This document shows positions 29,233-35,866 of a stretch of DNA of 35,866 nt, one piece after another. Position 1 is the stretch's first letter, and every line of letters begins with the position of its first letter. The notes beneath the pieces are model-generated. The model saw only the letters and a list, made by a program, of their open reading frames with translations. It searched no databases and had not been told where the DNA came from. Position numbers and translations under genes: made by a program. Source of the DNA: an uncultured Bacteroidales bacterium (GTDB taxonomy: Bacteria > Bacteroidota > Bacteroidia > Bacteroidales > Marinilabiliaceae); the NCBI GenBank assembly GCA_934699135.1, contig CAKUVM010000014.1, forward strand, positions 1 to 35,866, given 5' to 3'.

Positions 29233-29946
29233 TTAGGCAAGTTGCGCCAGCACGGCCTGCGACTTCAAGTTGGCGAAGCCCGGCAGGTGCAGCTTGTAAT
29301 ATCTTGTCATTAGTGTTATCAGCTCTTGCCTCTCTCCGCGGCTCATGGCCACGTCCGCCAGTCCGTCGGGCGGGGTGGTGGCCATGGAGTCCCACAGGTC
29401 GGCCATGCGCCCTGTAACCGTGTCGGGGTGTGGCGGCGGGGTGGGGACCCACGTGCCGGCCTCCATGTCGAAGATGGGCTTCCCGTCGCGCTCCGACGCT
29501 GGCGCGATGCCCAACGCTCCGGCCAGGCGCATCATGAAGAACAGGTGGAAGTTATATGCCCCGCCAATGCCGGAGTCGAGGGCCAGCACGGCATTGCGCA
29601 CGAAGCCATACAGGCCCTCGTCCGGCACCTCGTCCGGCACAGTCCGGCATAGCAGCTCGTCCATAAAAAAGGCCACGGCGCGCAGCGTGGGGTCGAAAGG
29701 GATGCGCGTGAGCGGCGGCGCGGCGCGCAGCTCAGTCATACGCTGCATCTGTCCCCGCCTCCGCCCCGCGGCCACAAACTCCAACACGCTCAGGGGTGCC
29801 AGCAGGCCGGCGCGTCTTCGGCTCGCGCCAAGGGTGGCCATGTAGGCGCGTCGCCCGGCATCTCGCGTCAGTGCGCTGACAATGACGGCGTTGTCGCCAT
29901 ATCTTACGGTGGATAGAACCACCCCCTCGCTCTTGTCTGTCGTCAT
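29233..29946 (-). CDS. recO: DNA repair protein RecO
   Basis: Mediator that helps load RecA on single-stranded DNA in the RecFOR pathway. The 237-residue product has the N-terminal OB fold (MTTDKSEGVVLSTVRYGDNAVIVSALTRDAGRRAYMATLGASRR in conserved blocks, ~1-44; LLAPLSVLEF). The RecO C-terminal domain has IPFDPTLRAVAFFMDELLCRTVPDEVPDEGLYGF (~82-115), YNFHLFFMMRLAGALGIAP and the terminal YYKLHLPGFANLKSQAVL, which match Bacteroidetes RecO. No zinc CxxC pairs are visible. First gene of a probable four-gene operon. Confidence 0.92.
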   Translation of the reverse strand: MTTDKSEGVVLSTVRYGDNAVIVSALTRDAGRRAYMATLGASRRRAGLLAPLSVLEFVAAGRRRGQMQRMTELRAAPPLTRIPFDPTLRAVAFFMDELLCRTVPDEVPDEGLYGFVRNAVLALDSGIGGAYNFHLFFMMRLAGALGIAPASERDGKPIFDMEAGTWVPTPPPHPDTVTGRMADLWDSMATTPPDGLADVAMSRGERQELITLMTRYYKLHLPGFANLKSQAVLAQLA

Positions 29947-29998
29947 GCTTCTGTGGCCAGGGCTGCGCCAGCCGTGCGTAAAGATAGCTCATTTTTGC

Positions 29999-30006
29999 TA
30001 CATTTG
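29999..30006 (+). promoter_or_regulatory. Possible -7 element of the araC-type gene promoter
   Basis: TACATTTG (29999-30006) is a full match to TAnnTTTG, but no TTTG stands 19-21 nt upstream. It implies a ~50-nt leader to the ATG at 30064. A weak opposing -7 for recO, TATCTTTA on the minus strand (29986-29979), lies just beside it. Confidence 0.4.
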
Positions 30007-30063
30007 TCTCCCGCAGGCGGGCGGGCGGCCCGCGGCTGCTAACGCAAACCTTCAGACCTCCGG

Positions 30064-31155
30064 ATGGACAGCATCTTCACTACCTTCGCCAATGGGGCGG
30101 CCTTTATGTTCATGGCCCTCATGTCGGCCTATTTTTTTCGCCGCAGGCGAATGTCTCGCATCAATAAGATTCTCTCGTGGGTATTGGCCGTGTGGTCGGT
30201 CATCCTTTTCAAGGATGTGCTATATTGGACCGATGCCGCCCGGGCGTCGTCTTTCGCATATAAGCTCCTGCTAATGGTGGATACGCTCGTCACGCCCTTC
30301 TGCGCTTTCTACATCTTCGAGCTTCTGCGCCCTCGCAGTGTCGGCCCGCTCGTCGTTGTGGCTCACGTCTTCCCGTTCGTGGCTTTTGTGGCGGCTTTCA
30401 TCGTCTTCCGCTCCGAGGCGGTCTACTATTCGCTCCTGGTTTTCGAGGTGGCCTACACGTTGCTCTGCCTCTCCAAAGTTGTCGTGGACATCCGCAGGTA
30501 TAATGTGGCCATGCTCAACTATTGCTCCAACCTTGCCGGCCGCGCCGTCAACTGGCTCTGGTTGGCCATCGGCATCTTGGTCTGCCTCGTGGGACTTTGG
30601 TGCGTGGCGTGGTGTGTGAGGAGTTTCGCCTATGACATTGTGTATTATGTCATTCTCATGGTCATCTGGGGCGTTGTGGGCTTTTTCACGCTGCGCCACA
30701 GCGAGATGCCGTCTGACGTGCTGCAAGACGATGCCGAGCCATGCCTCCTTAGGCGGCACGAGCCATGCGCCGATGTGGCCGACCTTTCTTTCGAGGCCCC
30801 GCTGCGCAAGCTCTTTGATGAGGAAGATGTAGCCAGCTCCGACCCCAACCTCACGCTCAACACTTTGGCCATCAGGCTCGGCACCAATCGCAGCTATTTG
30901 AGCAGCTATCTCAATCAGAGCCTCGGCGTCACGTTCTACGATTTCATCAACTCCTACCGCGTCTATCACGCCGAGAGGCTCTTGGCCGACCCTCAGTGCG
31001 CCCTCACGCTAGATCAGGTCGCGGAGGCCTCGGGCTTCAGCTCCATCTCCACTTTCCGCAGAGCCTTCGCCAAGAAGCACCACGAGTCTCCCGCCGCCTA
31101 CAGGAAAAACCCCGGCAGGCGGCCGCCGACCCTGGCCTTCTTCCGGACCGCGTAG
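30064..31155 (+). CDS. Membrane-embedded AraC-family transcription regulator
   Basis: 363 residues. The N-terminal half is an integral membrane domain with about six or seven hydrophobic helices (~5-25, 35-52, 68-85, 93-114, 119-140, 162-184, 188-209); basic loops such as FFRRRRMSR suggest cytosolic sides. The linker (~210-245) leads to a C-terminal AraC DNA-binding domain with two helix-turn-helix units: LNTLAIRLGTNRSYLSSYLNQ (~265-285) and TLDQVAEASGFSSISTFRRAFAKKHHESPAAYRK (~315-347). It is a one-component sensor/regulator, likely responding to a membrane or envelope cue. It precedes the SPFH operon on the same strand; repeated half-sites lie in the gap between. Confidence 0.9.
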   Translation: MDSIFTTFANGAAFMFMALMSAYFFRRRRMSRINKILSWVLAVWSVILFKDVLYWTDAARASSFAYKLLLMVDTLVTPFCAFYIFELLRPRSVGPLVVVAHVFPFVAFVAAFIVFRSEAVYYSLLVFEVAYTLLCLSKVVVDIRRYNVAMLNYCSNLAGRAVNWLWLAIGILVCLVGLWCVAWCVRSFAYDIVYYVILMVIWGVVGFFTLRHSEMPSDVLQDDAEPCLLRRHEPCADVADLSFEAPLRKLFDEEDVASSDPNLTLNTLAIRLGTNRSYLSSYLNQSLGVTFYDFINSYRVYHAERLLADPQCALTLDQVAEASGFSSISTFRRAFAKKHHESPAAYRKNPGRRPPTLAFFRTA

Positions 31156-31179
31156 TCTTTTCGTCTCCCGCAGCTTTTT

Positions 31180-31260
31180 ATCTTTTGACATTAATTTACG
31201 CTATGAGCTGTTCTATAAAGCCAAAATTTACGCTTTGACACCCATCTTTGTCGCTATGAG
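31180..31260 (+). repeat. Repeated half-sites between the AraC-type gene and the SPFH operon
   Basis: Related 10-mers: ATCTTTTGAC (31180-31189), ACGCTATGAG (31198-31207), ACGCTTTGAC (31230-31239) and TCGCTATGAG (31251-31260). A longer match, AATTTACGCTATGA/AATTTACGCTTTGA, starts at 31193 and 31225. Start-to-start steps are 18, 32 and 21 nt, close to two and three helical turns. The last copy ends just where the -33 element of the SPFH promoter should be. Candidate operator for the adjacent AraC-type regulator. Confidence 0.5.
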
Positions 31261-31284
31261 GCACATTGGGATGTCTCAATGGGA

Positions 31285-31292
31285 TATTTTTG
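31285..31292 (+). promoter_or_regulatory. -7 element of the SPFH operon promoter
   Basis: TATTTTTG (31285-31292) matches TAnnTTTG fully and leaves a ~30-nt A-rich leader to the ATG at 31328. No TTTG stands 19-21 nt upstream (sequence there is GCAC/CATT), so activator help would be expected. Confidence 0.5.
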
Positions 31293-31327
31293 TAAATAAA
31301 AGCGACATCTAATTAAAAGAGTATCCT

Positions 31328-32545
31328 ATGGGTCTATTCTCAAAAAAACGAACCGATGGCGCCACGTATGACGGCCAGGGCGAGGAACGCCAGGGTCTGG
31401 TGGACGTGATCAAATATAACGGCGAGGCCGACGAGATGGTGTGGAAATTCCCCTACGAGAACATCACGTCGGGCGCGCAGCTTGTGGTCAACCAGAGCCA
31501 GGAGGCCGTCTTCTTCAAGGGCGGCGCCGTGTGCGACATCTTCGGTCCCGGCACTCACACGCTGAATGGCGGCAACCTGCCCATCCTCCAGAAACTCGTC
31601 AACCTGCCCTTTGGCGGCAAGACGCCGTTCACGGCCGAGGTCTGGTTTGTCAATAAGACCGCGAAAAGAAACCTTGGCTTCGGCACCCAGGTGCCCATTG
31701 AGCTGCTCGACCCGCTCTACGGGATGCCCATCCCCGTGCGCTCCTATGGCGAGTACGGCATCAAGATCGAGAACTCCGCCTCGTTCATAGAGCAGATGGT
31801 TGGCACGCTCCACCTCACCCTGACTGACGATATTGTGGACCAGTTTCGCGCCCTCGTTGTCCGCAAACTCACCTCTTTCTTGGGCAAGTTCATAACGGCC
31901 AAGCACATCAGCGTGGTCCAGATTGGGGCGCACCTGGACGAGCTCTCCGACATGCTCCGCGACGCCGTGGCCGAGGAGTTCGCCATCTATGGCCTCAAGA
32001 TAACCAATTTCGACGTGGAGTCGGTCAACTATGACAAGGACGACCCCAACGTGGCGCAGGTGCTTCAGGCGCAGACCGCCGCCTCGTCAATGGACTTTGA
32101 GAGCGCCGCCTTGGCGCGCAAGAGGGCGCGGGAGGGCTACACGTATCAGCAGGAGCGCCAGTTCGACGTGATGCAGGGCGCGGCGCAAAACGAGGGCTCG
32201 GCCGGCCAGATGATGGGCGCCGGCATGGGTCTGGGCATGGGTCTGGGCATGGGCGGGGCCATGGGCGACCAGATGAGCCGTATGGCCGGCGTGATGGGCG
32301 CCGGGGCCTCCGTCACCACTCCGCCACCACCCCCGCAGACCGTCGCGGCGTTCCACGTGCTGGTGGGCGGCGCGCAGCAGGGCCCGTTTGATATGGCCGC
32401 CCTGGGGAGTATGGCCTCGGCGGGGCAGCTCACGCCGCAGTCCTACGTCTGGAAGCCGGGCATGGCCGCATGGGCCCATGCCGCCGACGTGCCGGAGCTG
32501 GCCGCGATCTTCGCCCCCGCCCCTCCGCCCCCGCCTGTGGGCTAA
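31328..32545 (+). CDS. SPFH-domain protein with C-terminal GYF_2 domain (YdjI-like)
   Basis: 405 residues. The SPFH/Band-7 domain is at ~45-245 (TSGAQLVVNQSQEAVFFKGGAVCDIFGPGTHTL, then PFTAEVWFVNKT and SFLGKFITAKHISVVQIGAHLDEL), of the 'virion core protein-like' YdjI branch. There is no N-terminal membrane anchor. A coiled segment (~245-285) and a Gly/Met-rich linker (~290-326, with a 12-bp DNA repeat GGCATGGGTCTG at 32222-32245) are followed by a Pro run, a GYF_2/DUF4339 domain (~341-396: HVLVGGAQQGPFDMAALGSMASAGQLTPQSYVWKPGMAAWAHAADVPEL in blocks) and a Pro-rich end. SPFH proteins oligomerise at membranes. GYF domains bind Pro-rich peptides, so its own Pro tracts could mediate self-assembly. 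First gene of a probable three-gene operon. Confidence 0.88.
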   Translation: MGLFSKKRTDGATYDGQGEERQGLVDVIKYNGEADEMVWKFPYENITSGAQLVVNQSQEAVFFKGGAVCDIFGPGTHTLNGGNLPILQKLVNLPFGGKTPFTAEVWFVNKTAKRNLGFGTQVPIELLDPLYGMPIPVRSYGEYGIKIENSASFIEQMVGTLHLTLTDDIVDQFRALVVRKLTSFLGKFITAKHISVVQIGAHLDELSDMLRDAVAEEFAIYGLKITNFDVESVNYDKDDPNVAQVLQAQTAASSMDFESAALARKRAREGYTYQQERQFDVMQGAAQNEGSAGQMMGAGMGLGMGLGMGGAMGDQMSRMAGVMGAGASVTTPPPPPQTVAAFHVLVGGAQQGPFDMAALGSMASAGQLTPQSYVWKPGMAAWAHAADVPELAAIFAPAPPPPPVG

Positions 32546-32590
32546 TGGCCCCGCGTAGAAAACATTTCAAGGGTAAGTCTTTTATTTCTT

Positions 32591-33349
32591 ATGGAAAGGA
32601 AACATTATGGGCTTCTGGCGCGCGTGGTCATGCCGCTCGTCGTCATGGTGGCCACCGTGCTGCTCTTCTTCGTCTTTATGCCTGCCGATGCCGGCGCGCT
32701 GTTCTATACCAATTTGGTCTACTCCGTGGTCCTTGAGGCCGTCTTCTTCGGGTGGCTCGGCTCGCTGTGGGGGCGCGCGTCGTTGCCGCGCGCCCTTGCC
32801 GCGGTGTTCGGCGTCTATGCGGCTTTCTATGTCGTGGCGGGTTTCATCGTCATGTTGGCCTACTCTGTGGTTGGGGCCGCATTTCTGCCTCTCAAGTTCT
32901 ATTACGCTGCCATCGTCATCATCACGCTCCTATGGGTCGTGGTGGCGTCACTCACTGCCGGCGCGGGCGTGGTGGAGGCCGACGCGGCAGATCGTCAGGC
33001 CGACAGCCGCGCGGCGCAGCAATACCATATGGCGCAGCTGGCGTCCCTGGCCTCGCGCTATGACGACTTGGCCCGCGCCCGCGGCCTGCGCTTCGAGATG
33101 AGGAGCAATGACAGCTCGCCGCTAGACAAACTGCGCCGCGCCGTGCAGTCAATGCCGCCATCCGCATTCTCGGGGCAAGTGCTGCCGCAGAGGCTAAAAG
33201 AGCTGGCGGAAGACCTGAACAGGTTGGCGGACGACTTGGAGGCCGCGGCCGATGGCGACGACCTGAGCCAACAAGGCCGAAAAGTGGAGCGGTTTGTGGC
33301 CGACGCCTGCCGCGACCTGGACAACATCAGGCTTCTGGCCAGACGTTAG
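32591..33349 (+). CDS. Four-helix membrane protein with cytosolic helical tail, unknown function
   Basis: 252 residues, no recognised family. Four hydrophobic helices (~10-30, 37-59, 68-94, 100-125) occupy the first half. The rest (~126-252) is hydrophilic, helical and charged: ADRQADSRAAQQYHMAQLASLASRYDDLARARGLRFEMR, and LPQRLKELAEDLNRLADDLEAAADGDDLS, with heptad-like leucines, probably a coiled coil in the cytosol. It sits 45 nt after the SPFH gene and 39 nt before the zinc-ribbon gene, with no terminator between. It may be the membrane anchor or partner of the SPFH protein, by analogy with YdjH in Bacillus; this is inference. Confidence 0.8.
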   Translation: MERKHYGLLARVVMPLVVMVATVLLFFVFMPADAGALFYTNLVYSVVLEAVFFGWLGSLWGRASLPRALAAVFGVYAAFYVVAGFIVMLAYSVVGAAFLPLKFYYAAIVIITLLWVVVASLTAGAGVVEADAADRQADSRAAQQYHMAQLASLASRYDDLARARGLRFEMRSNDSSPLDKLRRAVQSMPPSAFSGQVLPQRLKELAEDLNRLADDLEAAADGDDLSQQGRKVERFVADACRDLDNIRLLARR

Positions 33350-33388
33350 TTAGCGTGTTATAGAACGAAGAGAACAGTAAAATAAGAT

Positions 33389-35392
33389 ATGGCAAAAGTA
33401 GAGACCATACAGTGCTGCGGGTGTGGCAGGCCGCTGGGGTTGGACCAGCTGGAGAAATGCCCCGCGTGCGGCTCGCGCAATTTCATCAAAGCAGACGTTG
33501 ACCCGCTGCGCCTCCCAGCCTCAAAAGTGCAAGAATACGTCACTTTTTTCGCCGGTAAGGTTAAGGCCAACCCCAAAGACGAGAACTCCCTCTTTATGAT
33601 GGGCTTGTTCTATCTCAACCTGCGCAACTACGAGCTGGCGCAGCGCAATTTCAAGCAGGCCGTGGATCTCTCGCCCATGGATCCCGACGTTTATTACTAC
33701 TACGCCCTCTCGCTCGTGGCGGGTCGCGCCCCCAAGAGCCTCGCCACAGACGAGGCCAAGCGCATTGAGCAGTGGCTGGACACGGCCATTGGCATGCAGC
33801 GCAAGCGCAAATACCTGGCCCTGATGGCTCTGCTCAGCGAGGGAGCCTTTGTGAGCAATCAGCTCCAAAGCCGATACCAGCCGGCCGAGTTGGTGACCGA
33901 GGCTTTGCGCCTGGCTCCGGAGGTGAATGAGCTGGAGGAGATCGCGGCAAACGTCAGGGTGTCTGGCCCGGAGTGCGCCGAGATCATGCGGCAGCTCCAG
34001 ACCGGCAAGAGCTCCGGGACTGGCGGCGTGGTCAAGGAGTTTCAGCCCGAGGCATACATATGCCCCTATTGCGGCAAGCACACCCTGAGGTGGCAAGAGT
34101 CTGATGGCGAGAGGCTGCTCGTGTGCAAAGAGTGCGGCAACGCCATGGGCCCGGAGGTGAGCATTGACTCCCTCGTGTGCGGCTTCCCCAGCGTTAGAGA
34201 CTATCGGCCCACGGCCGATGGCCGCCAGAGGCTGCGCGACCCCGCCGAGCGCGAGGCTTTTATGGAGCACCTGCACAAGCCGCAGGAGCCAGAGATGGAG
34301 AGCAAGCCGTGGTTCCCTATTTTCTCCACGCTCAAGAGGCTCGCGGTGGCCGTGGTGGCTTTCTTCATCGTGCTTATCGTGTGCCTGTGCTCAGGCCTCG
34401 TTGACGACGTAAAGGTCACGAGGCCAATGACCATTGCCCAGACCTACGACTCTCTCTATTCGGGCCAGAAGCTCAAACGCGCGCAGAGGCGCGAGGCGCT
34501 GGCCAAGATCGAGGCGGACAGCCTCGCCAAGGCGAGAACAGACAGTGCTTTCTTCGCCGGCTACGTGCCAATGGTCTATACCATTCAGCCCGACAGCTCA
34601 CGCAGCTCGCGCTATAACACACTGGTGAAGCCGGACGAGGCTCCGTATTACGTCACGGGAGTGCGTCGCGGCTGGACCGTCGTGGGCGTGCCTCTGCTCA
34701 TTGCCGCGCCCATGCTCATCTGGCTCGTGGTCACCATTGTCAGCTTCGGGCGCGTCATTGCCGAGCGCAGGGCCGTGGGAACGCGCAACCGTCAGGCTAA
34801 AGATGACTACAAGGCCGGTTGTGAGGCCTTTGAGACTCGACCAACCATTCAAGACTATGTCGGCTTCTGCCATGACTTCTTGGGCAAGGGCGGCATCGAC
34901 GGGCAGGCGAAGATAGGAGACCCCGTCTCGCAGGCGTTGCGCCGACTGCACCTGGAGGATGGCGATGTGGCCGGCAAGATTCTATTCCTCAACTATTTCG
35001 ATGACCAGGACGCCGATGGCGTGGACAGCGATTTGGCGGAGGATGTCTTGGATCGCCTGTGGTACATCATCGCCATTCCGCAAGCCAATAAGCTCTCCAT
35101 CTTGTCAAACCGCTGGATGACGGTGCGAGACACTTTGGACAACTGCGACATCGAGACCGTCATGTATAATCAGGTGAGGGCTGTAGACCTTGTTGGCGGC
35201 ACCATCCGCATCGACCTTGGCAGCGGGTCGGTCAAGGAGGTTCTGCTGCCTCAGTTTGGCAGGGCCAATATCCTTGACTATCAGAATAAGACGCAGTCTG
35301 ACCCTGCCTCTTTCTCCATCACGCGCACGGGCGACGCCCAGGGCTTCGTTGATGCCGTGTCGCAACTTGTCGCCGACTTCAACCGCCGTTAG
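33389..35392 (+). CDS. Zinc-ribbon/TPR membrane protein, unknown function
   Basis: 667 residues. Order of parts: zinc ribbon 1 (C9/C10/C12 and C24-P-A-C27); a tetratricopeptide-like region (~45-190: ENSLFMMGLFYLNLRNYELAQRNFKQAVDLSPMDPDVYYYYALSLV); zinc ribbon 2 (C225-P-Y-C228 and C246-K-E-C249); transmembrane helix 1 (~316-336); a ~95-residue segment with KLKRAQRREALAKIEADSLAKA; transmembrane helix 2 (~430-454); then a ~210-residue C-terminal domain with no recognised fold. The N-terminal part with zinc ribbons is probably cytosolic, the middle segment periplasmic. It may be an analogue of YdjG (zinc ribbon plus membrane helix) of the Bacillus PspA region, though far larger. Ends the operon at a strong terminator. 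Confidence 0.82.
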   Translation: MAKVETIQCCGCGRPLGLDQLEKCPACGSRNFIKADVDPLRLPASKVQEYVTFFAGKVKANPKDENSLFMMGLFYLNLRNYELAQRNFKQAVDLSPMDPDVYYYYALSLVAGRAPKSLATDEAKRIEQWLDTAIGMQRKRKYLALMALLSEGAFVSNQLQSRYQPAELVTEALRLAPEVNELEEIAANVRVSGPECAEIMRQLQTGKSSGTGGVVKEFQPEAYICPYCGKHTLRWQESDGERLLVCKECGNAMGPEVSIDSLVCGFPSVRDYRPTADGRQRLRDPAEREAFMEHLHKPQEPEMESKPWFPIFSTLKRLAVAVVAFFIVLIVCLCSGLVDDVKVTRPMTIAQTYDSLYSGQKLKRAQRREALAKIEADSLAKARTDSAFFAGYVPMVYTIQPDSSRSSRYNTLVKPDEAPYYVTGVRRGWTVVGVPLLIAAPMLIWLVVTIVSFGRVIAERRAVGTRNRQAKDDYKAGCEAFETRPTIQDYVGFCHDFLGKGGIDGQAKIGDPVSQALRRLHLEDGDVAGKILFLNYFDDQDADGVDSDLAEDVLDRLWYIIAIPQANKLSILSNRWMTVRDTLDNCDIETVMYNQVRAVDLVGGTIRIDLGSGSVKEVLLPQFGRANILDYQNKTQSDPASFSITRTGDAQGFVDAVSQLVADFNRR

Positions 35393-35420
35393 AGCGGAGG
35401 CGTGTCTCAGATATTATTTT

Positions 35421-35457
35421 CGGGCGCGGAAGCTTGGTCTTCCGCGCCCGTTTCTTT
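35421..35457 (+). terminator. Rho-independent terminator of the SPFH operon
   Basis: Perfect 12-bp stem CGGGCGCGGAAG (35421-35432) / CTTCCGCGCCCG (35439-35450), 6-nt loop, then TTTCTTT. It lies 28 nt after the last stop codon. Confidence 0.92.
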
Positions 35458-35521
35458 GCCATATATTCAGTCCCCAATTACTCCGTTGCGTCAGCTCTAC
35501 TAATTTATTGAGTTTATGGCT

Positions 35522-35597
35522 TTTGCTGTATTTCGTTTGGTAATTTTGTGGCAGTTTGTTTGGTGTTTTTGTGGCATTTTGTTTTGCAAATTTGTGG
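35522..35597. repeat. Degenerate 23-bp tandem repeat, about 3.3 copies
   Basis: The units start at 35522, 35545, 35568 and 35591, exactly 23 nt apart. Copies 2 and 3 begin TTTGTGGCA and share TTTGTTT in the middle; copy 1 begins TTTGCTGTA and matches copy 2 at 16 of 23 positions; copy 4 is partial (TTTGTGG, then diverges). It is T/G-rich on the plus strand. Confidence 0.65.
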
Positions 35598-35713
35598 TGT
35601 GATGCATAACGTTCCATCAAGGAATGCGGGAGGGACATTTGCCTGCTGGCTTTTTAAGTATGGGGTCTTCCGCGCCCTTACACTTTGCCCTGCTTGGTGG
35701 CGCATACGCGTTT

Positions 35714-35758
35714 CGTCACTGATTTTGACACTCTGGAAACGTCACTCGTCACTGATTT
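35714..35758. repeat. Direct repeat CGTCACTGATTT
   Basis: CGTCACTGATTT occurs at 35714-35725 and 35747-35758, 33 nt apart, each followed at the same distance by TCTGG. A third partial copy, CGTCACT, lies at 35740-35746. It could be a binding-site array or the remains of a tandem repeat. Confidence 0.6.
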
Positions 35759-35866
35759 GCGCTGTCTGGTTAAAAAGAGCAAAAAAGTGTTTCAAGAGTG
35801 AGTTTTTGTGCCTACATTGACCGCGAGTAAAGTCAGGCCATCGGGTCTGTGACCCGTGGCAAGTTG

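Larger units (their letters stand above)
35458..35866. other. Non-coding tail of the window
   Basis: About 400 bases without a supported gene, more T-rich than the rest of the window at its start. Open frames exist on both strands (for example 35548-35820 plus), but they have no start context, composition or family support. The stretch contains two sets of short direct repeats (listed separately) and a small hairpin CGGGT-CTGTG-ACCCG near 35839-35853. It may be a degraded or dispersed intergenic element, or the upstream region of a gene beyond the window. No tRNA is seen. Confidence 0.6.

Noticed and set aside
29216..29452. 79-residue upstream extension of the PaaK-like protein
   Set aside because: It lies inside recO in another frame, with His/Arg/Gly-rich composition; the ATG at 29215 gives the normal family N-terminus.
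35522..35758. CRISPR array
   Set aside because: The repeats are short, diverged and directly adjacent, without uniform unique spacers, and no cas genes are present.
35548..35820. Small open frame of 90 codons (GTG start) in the window tail
   Set aside because: It begins inside the 23-bp repeat, has Trp/Cys-rich unlikely composition, no start context and no known family; a competing minus-strand frame is equally open.
35820..35866. tRNA or other structured RNA at the window end
   Set aside because: Only a 5-bp hairpin (CGGGT/ACCCG) is seen; no cloverleaf, and the sequence is cut by the window edge.

Overview
The window is a chromosomal segment from a member of the Bacteroidetes, most likely the order Bacteroidales from a GC-rich lineage. 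The evidence is as follows. The ribosomal cluster runs fusA-rpsJ-rplC with no tuf between. The promoters that can be recognised fit the Bacteroidetes pattern TTTG-N19/20-TAnnTTTG. Shine-Dalgarno sequences are nearly absent. L36, S14 and S4 are all of the zinc-free type. An OstA-like/SurA gene pair, a DUF2795 protein, a TrpB2-type enzyme and a membrane-anchored AraC regulator are also typical of the group. The genus cannot be fixed from the sequence.

Positions 1-15,463 hold the 3' part of fusA and then an almost uninterrupted plus-strand run of the S10, spc and alpha ribosomal operons, from rpsJ to rplQ. A hairpin terminator separates fusA from rpsJ. A second terminator after secY is followed by a near-perfect promoter, so infA-rpmJ-rpsM-rpsK-rpsD-rpoA-rplQ forms its own transcript. 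A long imperfect hairpin before rpsD is a candidate S4 autoregulatory leader.

Positions 15,487-19,456 hold a translationally coupled three-gene envelope-biogenesis operon: a SurA-like lipoprotein, a SurA-type isomerase with two parvulin domains, and an OstA/LptA-like protein. It starts from a promoter whose -33 element lies in the U-tract of the rplQ terminator. A small acidic DUF2795 protein and a TrpB2-like PLP enzyme follow, each ending in a terminator.

Positions 21,388-29,946 are on the minus strand. recO, a PaaK-like acyl-CoA ligase, a shortened E1-alpha/beta-like thiamine-diphosphate protein and a LolA-like protein form one probable operon. pheS follows with its own promoter and terminator. 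Then comes a RelA/SpoT homolog with intact hydrolase residues but a degenerate synthetase domain, closely followed by an SGNH hydrolase.

Positions 30,064-35,392 are on the plus strand. A membrane-embedded AraC-type regulator precedes a probable three-gene membrane-associated operon: an SPFH protein with a C-terminal GYF_2 domain, a four-helix membrane protein, and a zinc-ribbon/TPR/two-helix membrane protein. The set resembles the SPFH-plus-zinc-ribbon module next to PspA in Bacillus, but has no PspA. Repeated half-sites lie between the regulator and the SPFH gene. This is the best candidate for an undescribed system here. The last ~400 bases are non-coding and carry two sets of short tandem repeats.
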